Assembly (NCBI GenBank): GCA_030840885.1
Contig: JAVEDQ010000326.1
Span: 1-10,359 of the forward strand
Direction: 5' to 3'
DNA: 10,359 nucleotides
From: Frankiaceae bacterium
Lineage (GTDB): Bacteria; Actinomycetota; Actinomycetes; Frankiales; Frankiaceae
The position numbers and the translations under genes are program-made. Below, in pieces: positions 1 through 7,970 of this stretch. The notes beneath the pieces were generated by a model, which ran no database searches, was not told the origin of the DNA, and saw only the letters and a program-made list of their open reading frames with translations. Every line of letters begins with the position of its first letter. Position 1 is the stretch's first letter.

Positions 1-333
1 GACATGATTCTGGCCGGACGGCTGGCCGCACGGGCCGAGCGCTACGGGCAGAAGGTCGGCGCCGAGGCCGCGACGCGCAATACCAGGCAGGCTGCGCTGG
101 ACGAGTACTCCCGCCGGTCCGGGTTCCCGAACCTCGAGGAGACAAAGGAGTTTGAGCGTAGGTTCGGATTGGGATGGTCCGCCACCCAGGCGTCGACCCG
201 CCGGTACCAAAACGCGAATCGGGAGCTTCGCGAGGCACGCCGGGCAAGGCCCGGTCAGCGCACCGCCGAGCAGCTGCGGATCCTCCAGTCGAGAGGAGAG
301 CTGCCCAATCCGGGTTACCTGCAGGCCGGATGA
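1..333 (+). CDS. Hypothetical protein, C-terminal part (probably partial)
   Basis: The reading frame is already open at the first base and ends at the TGA at 331-333. There is an ATG at 4, but no upstream sequence is available to test for a ribosome binding site, so this may be the C-terminal 110 residues of a longer protein. The visible part is hydrophilic and strongly basic and rich in Arg, Glu and Ala. It looks helical (for example RRYQNANRELREARRARPGQ around residues 66-85) and has no membrane segment, signal peptide or cysteine. I do not recognise a family. It ends in ...NPGYLQAG and its stop overlaps a possible downstream start as ATGA at 330-333. It lies in the accessory segment left of an insertion sequence, which fits a mobile or recently acquired origin, but that is inference from context only. 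Confidence 0.5.
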   Translation, partial: DMILAGRLAARAERYGQKVGAEAATRNTRQAALDEYSRRSGFPNLEETKEFERRFGLGWSATQASTRRYQNANRELREARRARPGQRTAEQLRILQSRGELPNPGYLQAG

Positions 334-350
334 CAGCTGCCACGCAGGAA

Positions 351-417
351 AACGGGCAAAGCGGGAGGTTGAGAAACGGGCGAAGCAGGAGGGCCGTAGA
401 ACGGGTGAAGCAGGAGG
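351..417 (+). repeat. Three imperfect 24-25 bp tandem repeats
   Basis: The sequence AACGGG followed by a C/T-A/G-AAGC-A/G-GGAGG pattern occurs three times, beginning at 351, 375 and 400. Spacing is 24 then 25 bp. Copies 1 and 2 are in phase with a possible reading frame (NGQSGRLR, NGRSRRAV) but the third is shifted by one base. The purine-rich GGAGG-like cores could mimic ribosome binding sites, but no start codon follows at suitable distance in a convincing ORF. Confidence 0.55.
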
Positions 418-602
418 TCGAGGTCTTTCGACAGCGAATCGAATCGAAATCCGGCTACCCAGCAGCGGCGGCCACCCACCAGCCGAGCCAGCGCCCAAAC
501 AAACGTCCCCGGGATAAAGACCAACGCTTCGGTTGCCCACCTACGTACATCGAGTCCGACTCCGTCGGCCCGGCAACCCCAGGCAACGCGAGCGTACTAA
601 TT

Positions 603-605
603 GTG
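603..605. repeat. Target site duplication (left copy) of the IS3 element
   Basis: GTG lies directly outside the left TG tip of the element and matches GTG at 1875-1877 directly outside the right CA tip. Duplication of 3 bp is usual for many IS3-family members. A match of only three bases could occur by chance, but it falls exactly at both ends defined independently by the inverted repeats. Confidence 0.7.
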
Positions 606-637
606 TGGGGTGTACCAAGGATCTTGGACAAGGCCTC
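606..637 (+). repeat. IS3 left terminal inverted repeat
   Basis: It begins TGGGGTGTACCAAGGATC and pairs with the reverse complement of 1843-1874, which begins TGGAGTGTGTCAAGGATC. Seven mismatches occur in 32 positions (positions 4, 9, 10, 19, 20, 26 and 28). It lies 20 bp upstream of the orfA start, so it probably overlaps the transposase promoter region. Confidence 0.88.
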
Positions 638-657
638 CTCCCTGAGAGGATCGCCCC

Positions 658-948
658 GTGCCAGAGCAGCGCCGACGGTTCAGCCCGCAGTTCAAGGCTG
701 AGGCCGTGCAGATGGTCTTGGAGACCGGCAAGTCCGTGGCTGAGGTCGCCCGCGACCTCGGGATCCACGACGGCACCCTTGGTAATTGGGTGCAGGCCTG
801 GCGAAAGGACCATCCCGAGTCCGAGCCGTCCGAGACCCCGGTGGAGCGTGCCCGCGTGAAGGAAATGGAAGACGAGATCCGCCGGCTGCGGATGGAGAAC
901 GAGTTCCTGAAAAAAGCAGCGGCCTTCTTCGCCCGGACGCAGCCGTAG
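658..948 (+). CDS. IS3-family transposase OrfA (helix-turn-helix, leucine zipper)
   Basis: The GTG start at 658 has an AGAGGA ribosome binding site at 645-650, seven bases upstream. The 96-residue product begins MPEQRRRFSPQFKAEAVQMV, the standard transposase_8/HTH_21 N-terminus. The helix-turn-helix spans about residues 18-45 (SVAEVARDLGIHDGTLGNWV) and binds the terminal repeats. A heptad-like helix follows at about 62-88 (VKEMEDEIRRLRMENEFLKK) and serves oligomerisation. In the family OrfA alone regulates and the OrfAB fusion is the transposase. OrfA stops at TAG 946-948. A run of six A followed by G at 910-916, inside its FLKKAA codons, is the likely site where ribosomes slip back one base into orfB. 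Confidence 0.93.
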   Translation: MPEQRRRFSPQFKAEAVQMVLETGKSVAEVARDLGIHDGTLGNWVQAWRKDHPESEPSETPVERARVKEMEDEIRRLRMENEFLKKAAAFFARTQP

Positions 949-960
949 CTGAACGCTGCG
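910..960 (+). promoter_or_regulatory. Probable -1 ribosomal frameshift site with downstream hairpin
   Basis: AAAAAAG lies at 910-916 at the point where orfA must pass into the -1 frame. In the orfA frame the bases read CTG AAA AAA GCA, so the tandem-slip heptamer is G-AAA-AAA rather than the A-AAA-AAG phase known from IS911 and IS150. Slippage on a homopolymeric Lys-Lys pair remains feasible. CGCAGC at 938-943 can pair with GCTGCG at 955-960 (6-bp stem, 11-nt loop containing the orfA stop). This may stimulate slippage or coupling, although it lies 21 nt beyond the slip site, farther than usual. Confidence 0.55.
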
Positions 961-1832
961 CGCTGATCGAGGCGGAGAAGGCCACCTATCGCATTGCGTG
1001 GATGTGCAGGCTGTTGGCCGTGCCTCGGTCGTCGTTCTACGCCTGGCGCGACCAGGTCGCCACGACGACCGCGACCGAGGCTCGGCGCGAACAGCTGCGG
1101 GAGCAGATCAGCCGGGTGTTCGACGACTCCCGAGCCACCTACGGCTGCCGTCGGGTCGCCGCAGCGCTGTATCAGGCGGGGACGGCCTGCAGCGTCGGGC
1201 TGGTCGCCGACCTCATGCGTGAGCTGGACCTGCGGGCCTGCCAGCCCAGGGCCTACAAGGTCACCACCATCAACGGCGGGCAGGCGTGGCGCCGGCCCGA
1301 CCTGATCGAGCGGGAGTTCACGGCCGAGACCCCCGGTGAGCGGCTCGTCGGCGACATCACCTACCTGCGGACCGGCGAGGGCTGGCTCTACCTCGCCACC
1401 GTCATCGACCTGGCCACCCGGATGGTGGTGGGCTGGCAGCTCGCCGACCACGTGCGCACCAGCCTGATCGTCGACGCCCTTGAGATGGCCCGACTCGGTG
1501 ACCACCTCAAGCCCGACGCCGTCTTTCACAGCGACCGTGGAACGCAATACACGTCGGCCGAATTCGAGACCTACTGCACCAGTCGGGCCATCCGACTGTC
1601 CGTCGGCCGGACCGGAGTCTGCTGGGACAACGCCGCCGCCGAATCGTTCTTCGCCACCCTGAAGAACGAGATGTTCTACCGCGAGAAGTTTCCTACCAGA
1701 GCGCGGGCCCGTTTCGCCGTCGCCGAATACATCGAAGTCTTTTACAACCGGCAGCGGCTGCATTCCACCCTCGGCTACCGCACCCCTGCCCGGGCCCTCG
1801 CCGACCACCAGCAGCTACCTACCGCAGCATGA
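915..1832 (+). CDS. IS3-family transposase OrfB (DDE integrase core), read by -1 frameshift
   Basis: This frame is -1 relative to orfA and has no ATG or GTG start near the orfA stop. Its first in-frame ATG is near 1002, inside conserved sequence. Expression therefore most likely depends on slippage at 910-916, giving a fused protein of about 391 residues (...FLKK then SSGLLRPDAAVAERCALIEA). An HTH_21-like region (SRVFDDSRATYGCRRVAAAL) precedes the rve integrase core. The catalytic triad is visible: Asp in GDITYL (codon 1353), Asp in HSDRGTQYTS (codon 1533) and Glu in NAAAESFFATLK (codon 1641). Spacing is 59 and 35 residues, the IS3 D-D(35)E signature. The end FYNRQRLHSTLGYRTPA is also standard. 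There are no internal stops, so it appears functional. It cuts and joins IS DNA ends during transposition. Confidence 0.93.
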   Translation, partial: SSGLLRPDAAVAERCALIEAEKATYRIAWMCRLLAVPRSSFYAWRDQVATTTATEARREQLREQISRVFDDSRATYGCRRVAAALYQAGTACSVGLVADLMRELDLRACQPRAYKVTTINGGQAWRRPDLIEREFTAETPGERLVGDITYLRTGEGWLYLATVIDLATRMVVGWQLADHVRTSLIVDALEMARLGDHLKPDAVFHSDRGTQYTSAEFETYCTSRAIRLSVGRTGVCWDNAAAESFFATLKNEMFYREKFPTRARARFAVAEYIEVFYNRQRLHSTLGYRTPARALADHQQLPTAA

Positions 1833-1842
1833 TCAACAACCC

Positions 1843-1874
1843 GAGGACCTGTCCGGGATCCTTGACACACTCCA
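1843..1874 (-). repeat. IS3 right terminal inverted repeat
   Basis: This is the counterpart of 606-637; it ends GATCCTTGACACACTCCA with the CA tip at 1873-1874. It starts 10 bp after the orfB stop. Confidence 0.88.
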
Positions 1875-1877
1875 GTG
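1875..1877. repeat. Target site duplication (right copy) of the IS3 element
   Basis: GTG directly follows the right end of the element and matches GTG at 603-605. It lies five bases outside the TGA of the GIY-YIG relic on the other strand. Confidence 0.7.
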
Positions 1878-1882
1878 CGACA

Positions 1883-2457
<575 letters not shown>

Positions 2458-3327
2458 TCAGCTTGCCGCGAGTGCTCGTCTCCCCGCTGAAAGCAACACC
2501 TCGACGTCGACCACGTGTCCGGTCATCAGCTCGACCTGGCCGACCGCCTGGGCCGCGAGCAGGTCGAGTCCTCCGACGACGACGACCCCCGCCCGTTGCG
2601 CGACGCCCGCCAATGGCGTCGGCCACGGGTGGTACAGGATGTCGAACAGCGCTGCCGAGCCCGGCCACGCAAAGTGGTCGAGCAGCTCCGCCAACGGGTC
2701 GGCTGCTCCCGCCGGGACCGTCGAGACGATGAGGTCGGTGTCCTCGGGCCGGCCCCACGGCTCGACCACGAGCGTGACCCCGACGGCGTCGGCGATCTGC
2801 CGTAGCGGAGCAGCCTTGGCGGGCTCGCGCATCAGCACGCGGACCTTGTCCGCCCCGAGCACGGCCAGCGCGGCGAGCGCCGCCCGCGCCGAGCCGCCGC
2901 CGCCCAGCACCGTCGGTGCCCGCACGTCAGCGATGCCGGCCGCGTGCAGGGCGCTGACCATGCCGCCGACGTCGGTGTTGCAGCCGACGAGCCGGCCGTC
3001 CAAGGGGACCACGGTGTTGACGGCGCCGACGGTGCGGGCCAACGGCTCGAGGTCGTCGACCAGCGGGAGGGCGGTCAGCTTCAACGGCATCGTCAGCGAG
3101 TAGCCGCCGAAGCCCGAGGCGATGCGGGCGTTGGCGAGCCGGTCGGCGAGAGCGTCCGACGGGCACTCGAAGGCGGTGTAGCTCCAGTGCTGCAGGCCGA
3201 GCTCGGCGTACGCGGCCCGGTGCAGCACCGGGGAGAGCGAGTGGGCGATCGGCGAACCGAGCACCCCGGCCCACCTCGGTGCTGCTCCCCCGGCGTCCGG
3301 GCGTCCGTCAGTAGCCGCCGGAACCAC
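2458..3327 (-). CDS. aroE: Shikimate dehydrogenase (NADP-type), AroE
   Basis: This enzyme reduces 3-dehydroshikimate to shikimate with NADPH in the cytoplasmic shikimate pathway to aromatic amino acids. The 289-residue protein is of normal length. The N-terminal substrate domain has GSPIAHSLSP (24-33) with the two substrate-binding Ser. It also has SLTMPLK with catalytic Lys83, NTVV with Asn104, and GCNTDVGG with catalytic Asp119. The nucleotide-binding loop is VLGGGGSARA (140-149). STVPAG, FDILYHPWPTPL and GGLDLLAAQAVGQVELMTG complete the family pattern. The SLTMPLK variant of the usual NVT.P.K is common in actinobacteria. The start is GTG at 3327, 20 nt inside the 3' end of mltG. No strong Shine-Dalgarno sequence precedes it, so coupling to mltG is likely. 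It is the last gene of the alaS train, and no aroC or aroB follows in this window. Confidence 0.95.
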   Translation of the reverse strand: MVPAATDGRPDAGGAAPRWAGVLGSPIAHSLSPVLHRAAYAELGLQHWSYTAFECPSDALADRLANARIASGFGGYSLTMPLKLTALPLVDDLEPLARTVGAVNTVVPLDGRLVGCNTDVGGMVSALHAAGIADVRAPTVLGGGGSARAALAALAVLGADKVRVLMREPAKAAPLRQIADAVGVTLVVEPWGRPEDTDLIVSTVPAGAADPLAELLDHFAWPGSAALFDILYHPWPTPLAGVAQRAGVVVVGGLDLLAAQAVGQVELMTGHVVDVEVLLSAGRRALAAS

Positions 3328-4444
3328 CTTGCTGGGCGAGCTTGGCGCGCAGTGCGTCGAACTCGGCGGTGGTGGTGGCGTAGTAGGTCTTGTCCTCCTT
3401 CGGCAGGCTCAGGAAGTAGACCCACGTTCCCGGCTCCGGGTTGATCATCGCGGCCAGGGCCTCGTTGCCGGGGTTGCCGATCGCGCCCGGCGGGATGCCG
3501 GGGTTCTTGCGGGTGTTGTAGGGCGAGTCGACGTTCAGCTGGGCGTTGGACAGCGCCCCAGGGAAGTCGCCGAGGGCGTAGCGGACCGTCGAGTCCAGGC
3601 CGAGTGTCGGGAAGTTCGCCTTGTCCTTCAGCCGGTTGTAGAGCACCGTCGCGGCCTTGGCCCGGTCGTTGCGCACCTCCCGCTCGACGATCGACGCCAG
3701 CGTCACGAGCTGCAGCGGCGTGATGCCGTGCTTCTGCGCCCCGGCCGTCAGGCCGATCTTGTCGGCCTCCTGCTTGAACCGGTCGACCATCATCTTGAGG
3801 ATCTGGACCGGGGTGGCGTCCGGTGCCGCCGTGTACGTGGCCGGGAACAGGAAGCCCTCGACGGACTTCGCGCCATAGGGCAGGTCGAGCGCGGCGGTCT
3901 GCTTCGCTGCCGCGTCGAGCTGTTCGACCGGTATGCCGGTGCCCTTGCTGATGATGGGCAACGCCTGCCGCACCGACAGGCCCTCGGGGAAGGTGAACTT
4001 CGACTCCGCCCGCGCCGCCGGGTCGAGCAGCAGCGTGAAGGCCGCCGAGCCGCTCATCTGCTTCTTCAGCCGGTAGTAACCGGGTTGCAGGCCGCGTGCC
4101 TTCGCGTCCTCCTTCGAGGCGGCACTGGTGAACGCAGCCGAGGACTTGACCACCCCGGCGTCCTGCAGGACCCGGCCGATCTTCGTCGCCGTCGCGCCCT
4201 CGGGCACCTGCACCACGACGGCGTCGGTGCCCTGTCCCTTGAAGTCGGGGGCGTTGCCGCCACCGAGCCGATTGAGCACCGCGCCGGCGCCGACGATCAC
4301 CAGCACCATCACGACGGCGAGCGCGGTGATGGCGATGAGCAGGCGGCCGGCTCGCATGCGACGACGCGGGGGGCGCGCCGGCCGTCGCGGCGGGCGGTCC
4401 CCCAGCGGCGGCTGCTCGCTCATGGGCAGGAGCGGTTCGGTCAC
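3308..4444 (-). CDS. mltG: Endolytic murein transglycosylase MltG (YceG family)
   Basis: MltG is an inner-membrane enzyme that cleaves nascent peptidoglycan strands internally and is thought to set glycan length. I start it at GTG 4444: AAGGA lies six bases upstream, and the start overlaps the ruvX stop as GTGA. An ATG at 4423 (MSEQ) is the alternative. The 378-residue product has a Pro/Arg-rich cytoplasmic tail (1-33) and one membrane helix (about 34-56, LLIAITALAVVMVLVIVGAGA). A LysM-like subdomain follows (VVVQVPEGATATKIGRVL). The YceG catalytic domain contains FPEGLSVRQ, EGFLFPATY, LASIVEREV with predicted catalytic Glu254, STVRYAL, SPYNTR and GLPPGPI-like GIPPGAIGNPG, then FLSLPKEDKTYYATTTAEF near the C-terminus. 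All conserved elements are present. Its place between ruvX and aroE is usual for actinobacteria. Confidence 0.95.
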   Translation of the reverse strand: MTEPLLPMSEQPPLGDRPPRRPARPPRRRMRAGRLLIAITALAVVMVLVIVGAGAVLNRLGGGNAPDFKGQGTDAVVVQVPEGATATKIGRVLQDAGVVKSSAAFTSAASKEDAKARGLQPGYYRLKKQMSGSAAFTLLLDPAARAESKFTFPEGLSVRQALPIISKGTGIPVEQLDAAAKQTAALDLPYGAKSVEGFLFPATYTAAPDATPVQILKMMVDRFKQEADKIGLTAGAQKHGITPLQLVTLASIVEREVRNDRAKAATVLYNRLKDKANFPTLGLDSTVRYALGDFPGALSNAQLNVDSPYNTRKNPGIPPGAIGNPGNEALAAMINPEPGTWVYFLSLPKEDKTYYATTTAEFDALRAKLAQQGGSGGY

Positions 4445-4911
4445 GAATCTTCCTTTCGTGGCAACGCGTCCAGGTAAGTCTGCAGAATTCCGGCCGCGGC
4501 CATGGCGTCGACGCGCCCGGAGGCACGGTCGCGGGCGCCGGCCTTGGCTGAGCGGCGCGGGCCGGTGGCCCGGAGAGTCCGTTCTGCGATGACCGAGGTG
4601 AGCCGTTCGTCGACGAAACGCACTGGTACGGGCTCGATGCGGGCGGCGAGCTCGGCAGCGAAGTCGGTGGCCATCGTGACCGACGGTCCGGCCCGACCCG
4701 CCAGCGTCGTCGGCAGTCCGACGACGACCTCGACCGCCTCGCGCTCGAGGACCAGCGCGGCGACCTGGTCGAGATCGCCCGTCCCGCGCTTCACCGCACC
4801 CACCGGGGTGGCGAGCAACCCGTGCGGGTCGCTTGCGGCGACGCCGATCCGAACGGTGCCCACGTCGAGCGCCACGCGGACGCCGGTCGCCGCGGACACC
4901 GCCGCGCTCAC
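4441..4911 (-). CDS. ruvX: Putative pre-16S rRNA nuclease / RuvX (YqgF)
   Basis: The YqgF/RuvX family has an RNase H-like fold. In E. coli it is implicated in maturation of the 16S rRNA 5' end; some homologues act on Holliday junctions. The 156-residue protein (family about 140-160) carries [15 protein letters not shown] with acidic Asp16, [16 protein letters not shown] (62-77), FVDERLTS with Glu102, and [17 protein letters not shown] with Asp135, so the metal-binding acidic residues are all present. It starts at GTG 4911, overlapping the alaS stop by four bases (GTGA), and its own stop overlaps the mltG GTG in the same way. That suggests tight translational coupling across alaS-ruvX-mltG. 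A stretch rich in Arg and Ala (111-133, [19 protein letters not shown]) is a flexible loop usual in actinobacterial members. Confidence 0.95.
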   Translation of the reverse strand: MSAAVSAATGVRVALDVGTVRIGVAASDPHGLLATPVGAVKRGTGDLDQVAALVLEREAVEVVVGLPTTLAGRAGPSVTMATDFAAELAARIEPVPVRFVDERLTSVIAERTLRATGPRRSAKAGARDRASGRVDAMAAAGILQTYLDALPRKEDS

Positions 4912-7592
4912 CGAGCCCCGCCGGCGACCGCGTCCCTGACGGCAGCCAGCGCTGCCGGGATGCCGTCGGGATCGCTGCCCCCGCCCTGGGCGAGATCCGG
5001 CTTCCCGCCGCCCCGGCCACCGACGGCGGCAGCTGCCACCTTCACCAGGTCACCGGCCCGGATCCCGCGATCGCGGGCACCTTCGGTGGTCGCCACGACG
5101 ACCGGCACGCTGCCCTCGGCGCGGGCCAGCACCGCGACGACCGCCGGGCGGTCCATCATGCGGCCCCGGATGTCGAGCGCGAGCTTGCGTACGTCGGCCG
5201 CCGCCGTCCCCGCCGGTGCCTCGGTCGCGACGACGGCGATGCCGTTCACGTCCTGGGCGCCGTCGACCAGCCCACCGGCGTTGGCGAGCACCGCCTCGCC
5301 GCGGAGGCGTTCGAGTGACCGCTCGGCCTCGCGCAGCCGGGCAACGACATCAGCGACCCGTTCGGGCACCTCTTCGGCCTGGGTCGCCTTCACTGCGGAG
5401 GCGACCTGGCCGAGCAGCACGTGCTCGCGGGCCAGGAAGCGGAAGGCGTCGATGCCGACGAGTGCCTCGACGCGGCGGACGCCGGCGGCCGACGACGATT
5501 CCGACAGCAGCGTCACCGCGCCGAGCTGCGCGGAGCGGCCGACGTGCGTTCCGCCGCAGAGCTCGCGGGCGTAGGGCGCATCGCGGTCGCCGACGTCGAC
5601 GACCCGGACGGCGTTGCCGTACTTCTCGCCGAACAGCGCCGTCGCGCCGAGCGAACGGGCCTCGTCGAGGGTGGTGACGAAGGCGCTGACCTCGAGGTCG
5701 CGGAGCGCAACCTCGTTGACCTCGTCCTCGACGTCCCGGAGGACTGATGCCGGCACGCCCTGCGGGGCGTGGAAGTCGAAGCGGAGCCGGCCCGGGGCGT
5801 TGAGCGAACCGGCCTGCGTCGCCGTCTCCCCCAGCGCGCCGCGGAACGCGCGGTGCACCAGGTGGGTGGCGGTGTGGGCGCGGCTGACCGCTCGGCGGCG
5901 GCTGACGTCGACCGTCGCGTGCACAGCGTCCCCGGCCTTCAGTTCGCCGGACAGGACGCGGACGCGGTGGACCACGAGGTCGGGCACGGGGCGCTGCACG
6001 TCGAGCACGCGAGCCTCGCCGCCGTCGAAGGAGACTGCGCCGGTGTCGGCTTCCTGCCCGCCGGCCTCGGCGTAGAAGGGGGTGGTGTCGAGCACGAGGC
6101 CGACCTCGTCGCCTTCGCCGGCGGCCGGCAGCATCGTGCCGTTCCGCAGGTCGAGCAGGGCGGTGGCGACCGACTCGCGGGCGAGCTCGGTGTAGCCGGT
6201 GAACGTCGTCGCGCCGGATCGCTCGAGCACCGGGCGGTAGGCAGAGAGGTCGACGTTGCCGATCGTCTTGCCGGCCCGGTCGGACTTCGCCGCGTCGCGC
6301 TGCTGCTGCATGAGGCGGCGGAAGCCGTCCTCGTCGACGGTGAGGCCCTGCTCGCGCGCGAGCTCGAGGGTCAGGTCGATCGGGAAGCCGAACGTGTCGT
6401 GCAGCTCGAACGCCTGGTCGCCGGGCAGCGTCACGCTGCCGCGGCCCCGGACGTCGGCCACGGCGCCGTCGAACAGGTTCAGCCCGCGGGTCAGCGTGCG
6501 GAGGAACGACTCCTCCTCACCGGCCAGGATCGAGCCCACGACCTCGGCGTTGAGCTCCGGATAGATCGGGCCCATCACCCGGCGGATGACGGTGAGCAGC
6601 TCGGGAACCACCGGCTGCCGCGCGCCGAGTACACGCAGGCTGGACACGGCGCGGCGCAGCAGGCGGCGCAGCACGTAGCCGCGGCCCTCGTTGGACGGCG
6701 TCACGCCGTCGGCGACGAGCATCGCGGCGGTGCGGGTGTGGTCGGCGACCACCCGCAGCCGGACGTCGGTCGCCTCGTCGACGCCGTAGCAGGTTCCGGT
6801 CAGCTCCGCCGCACGGTCGAGCACGGGACGGCTGATGTCGATCTCGTACAGGCTGTCGACGCCCTGCAGGATCGTCGCCATCCGCTCGAGGCCCATGCCG
6901 GTGTCGATGTTCTGCGACGGCAGGTCGCGCAGGATCGGGTAGTCGTACGGCCCGCCGCCGGGCGGCACCGGCCCGCGCTCGTACTGCATGAACACGAGGT
7001 TCCAGACCTCGAGGTAGCGGTCCTCGTCGGCGATCGGTCCGCCTTCGGCGCCGTACTCCGGCCCACGGTCGTAGTAGATCTCGCTGCACGGGCCGCACGG
7101 GCCGGGCACGCCCATCGACCAGTAGTTGTCCTCCATGCCGCGACGCTGGATGCGCCCCTCGGGGAGGTGCTGCTTCCAGAGCTCGAAGGCCTCGTCGTCG
7201 TCGAGGTAGACGGTGGCCCACAGCGACTCGGGCGCGAACCCGAAGCCACCGTCGTCGACAGAAGTTGTCAGCAGCTCCCAGGCCAGCGGGATGGCACCGG
7301 CCTTGAAGTAGTCGCCGAAGGAGAAGTTGCCGCACATCTGGAAGAACGACGCGTGCCGGGCGGTGCGGCCGACGTTCTCGATGTCGACGGTGCGGACGAC
7401 CTTCTGCACGCTCGTCGCCCGCGGGTAGGGCGCCAGCAGGTCACCTAGGAAGTAGGGCTTGAAGGGCACCATGCCGGCGTTGACCAGCAGCAGCGTGGGG
7501 TCGTCGGCGACCAGGCTCGCGCTCGGGACGACGGTGTGGCCCCGCGCCTCGAAGTGGGCGAGGAAGCGACGGCGGATCTCTGCGGTCTGCAT
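4908..7592 (-). CDS. alaS: Alanyl-tRNA synthetase
   Basis: This class II synthetase charges tRNA-Ala and clears mischarged Ser/Gly-tRNA-Ala in the cytoplasm. At 894 residues it is full length. The aminoacylation core begins [20 protein letters not shown] and contains [17 protein letters not shown] (motif 1 region), [25 protein letters not shown] and [14 protein letters not shown]. It is followed by [16 protein letters not shown]. The editing domain has the zinc ligands HTATH (573-577) and CGGTHVG (Cys679, His683). The C-terminal DHHA1 domain ends with [15 protein letters not shown]. The ATG at 7592 has GAAGG nine bases upstream. A 141-nt spacer precedes it, the only sizeable gap in this gene train, so it may have its own promoter, though I see no clear -35/-10 pair. 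It overlaps ruvX by four bases. Confidence 0.97.
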   Translation of the reverse strand: MQTAEIRRRFLAHFEARGHTVVPSASLVADDPTLLLVNAGMVPFKPYFLGDLLAPYPRATSVQKVVRTVDIENVGRTARHASFFQMCGNFSFGDYFKAGAIPLAWELLTTSVDDGGFGFAPESLWATVYLDDDEAFELWKQHLPEGRIQRRGMEDNYWSMGVPGPCGPCSEIYYDRGPEYGAEGGPIADEDRYLEVWNLVFMQYERGPVPPGGGPYDYPILRDLPSQNIDTGMGLERMATILQGVDSLYEIDISRPVLDRAAELTGTCYGVDEATDVRLRVVADHTRTAAMLVADGVTPSNEGRGYVLRRLLRRAVSSLRVLGARQPVVPELLTVIRRVMGPIYPELNAEVVGSILAGEEESFLRTLTRGLNLFDGAVADVRGRGSVTLPGDQAFELHDTFGFPIDLTLELAREQGLTVDEDGFRRLMQQQRDAAKSDRAGKTIGNVDLSAYRPVLERSGATTFTGYTELARESVATALLDLRNGTMLPAAGEGDEVGLVLDTTPFYAEAGGQEADTGAVSFDGGEARVLDVQRPVPDLVVHRVRVLSGELKAGDAVHATVDVSRRRAVSRAHTATHLVHRAFRGALGETATQAGSLNAPGRLRFDFHAPQGVPASVLRDVEDEVNEVALRDLEVSAFVTTLDEARSLGATALFGEKYGNAVRVVDVGDRDAPYARELCGGTHVGRSAQLGAVTLLSESSSAAGVRRVEALVGIDAFRFLAREHVLLGQVASAVKATQAEEVPERVADVVARLREAERSLERLRGEAVLANAGGLVDGAQDVNGIAVVATEAPAGTAAADVRKLALDIRGRMMDRPAVVAVLARAEGSVPVVVATTEGARDRGIRAGDLVKVAAAAVGGRGGGKPDLAQGGGSDPDGIPAALAAVRDAVAGGAR

Positions 7593-7733
7593 CTAACCTT
7601 CAGCGGTCCAGGCGGCGGTCTGGGGGGTGCACGCGGTCGAGTCTGCCGGTTGCGGTGGCGTTACGCGCAGTGGAGTGCGGGCGCGGCGCTCGGAGAACAG
7701 CCTTTACCGCGTCGCCGGTTCACTGCGTTGCCG

Positions 7734-7970
7734 TCACAGCGACGGCGCGTCAACCACGTCGTGGGAGCCGTCGAGCCCGAGGGACGTGCGCAGTTCCTCC
7801 TCGCGTTCGCTCATGCTCTCGCGGACGTCGGCGAGGAAGTCCTCGAAGGCGATGGTCAACCGGTGCACGATGTTGTCCGGCTGCCACTGCTCGGCGGCGG
7901 CGCTGACGCGGCGGACCGCCAGGATGCCGACGGTGGCGCCGAAGGCGAGGTAGAAGACGCGGCGGGTCAT
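7734..7970 (-). CDS. Small membrane-anchored protein, DUF6167-like
   Basis: This is a 78-residue protein of unknown function. The N-terminus MTRRVFYLAFGATVGILAVRR forms one short membrane anchor (about residues 4-19) flanked by Arg, suggesting the remainder stays in the cytoplasm. The middle is amphipathic and helical (AAAEQWQPDNIVHRLTIAFE), and the acidic stretch FLADVRESMSEREEELRTSL follows. The fit to the DUF6167 family is judged from memory, by length, the MTRR.FYL start and position upstream of alaS in actinomycetes. Its ATG at 7970 overlaps the stop of the DUF948 gene as ATGA, so the two are probably co-translated and may act together at the membrane. The stop lies within a small inverted repeat (7730-7746). 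Confidence 0.85.
   Translation of the reverse strand: MTRRVFYLAFGATVGILAVRRVSAAAEQWQPDNIVHRLTIAFEDFLADVRESMSEREEELRTSLGLDGSHDVVDAPSL

Larger units (their letters stand above)
330..605 (+). pseudogene. Possible small coupled ORF interrupted by the IS3 element
   Basis: An ATG at 330-332 overlaps the stop of the preceding frame as ATGA, the usual arrangement for translational coupling. The frame stays open to the insertion site (92 codons: MTAATQENGQ... to ...GNASVLIV). It currently runs on into the insertion sequence and stops at 701. If the element and one copy of its GTG target duplication are removed, the frame continues from 1878 for eight codons (RHHGGHGL) to a TAG at 1902-1904, giving a 100-residue protein. 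The product is basic and Arg/Gln-rich and not recognised. Against it being a gene: no good Shine-Dalgarno sequence, third-position GC lower than in the core genes, and a repeat tract at its start whose third copy is out of phase. It may be non-coding. Confidence 0.25.
606..1874 (+). mobile_element. Complete IS3-family insertion sequence, 1269 bp
   Basis: The element is bounded by imperfect inverted repeats of 32 bp (606-637 and 1843-1874, 25 of 32 positions matching). Their longest perfect core is CAAGGATC. The tips read TGG...CCA, giving the TG...CA ends typical of IS3. It is flanked by GTG on both sides. Inside are orfA (helix-turn-helix and leucine zipper) and orfB (DDE integrase core) in consecutive frames, orfB being -1 relative to orfA, which is the classic IS3 arrangement. 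The length is typical for the family. All parts needed for transposition appear present, so the copy may be active. It sits between the 3' end of a decayed GIY-YIG gene on the right and a possible small ORF on the left. Confidence 0.93.

Noticed and set aside
556..568. CCGAC-TCC-GTCGG hairpin as terminator or part of a tRNA
   Set aside because: Five-bp stem with a 3-nt loop, no T-tract, and no cloverleaf can be built around it.
597..1808. 403-codon open frame on the minus strand across the transposase
   Set aside because: It mirrors the GC-rich codon pattern of orfA/orfB, has no family resemblance, and the plus strand carries clear transposase motifs.
3329..4477. 382-codon open frame on the plus strand across mltG
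   Set aside because: Antisense shadow; the product is compositionally biased and lacks recognisable motifs.
5769..7448. 559-codon open frame on the plus strand inside alaS
   Set aside because: Antisense shadow in high-GC DNA; alaS on the minus strand is complete with all motifs.
7730..7746. GCCGTC/GACGGC hairpin at the DUF6167-like stop as a terminator
   Set aside because: The stem is only six base pairs, contains the stop codon and has no T-tract; termination before alaS cannot be supported.
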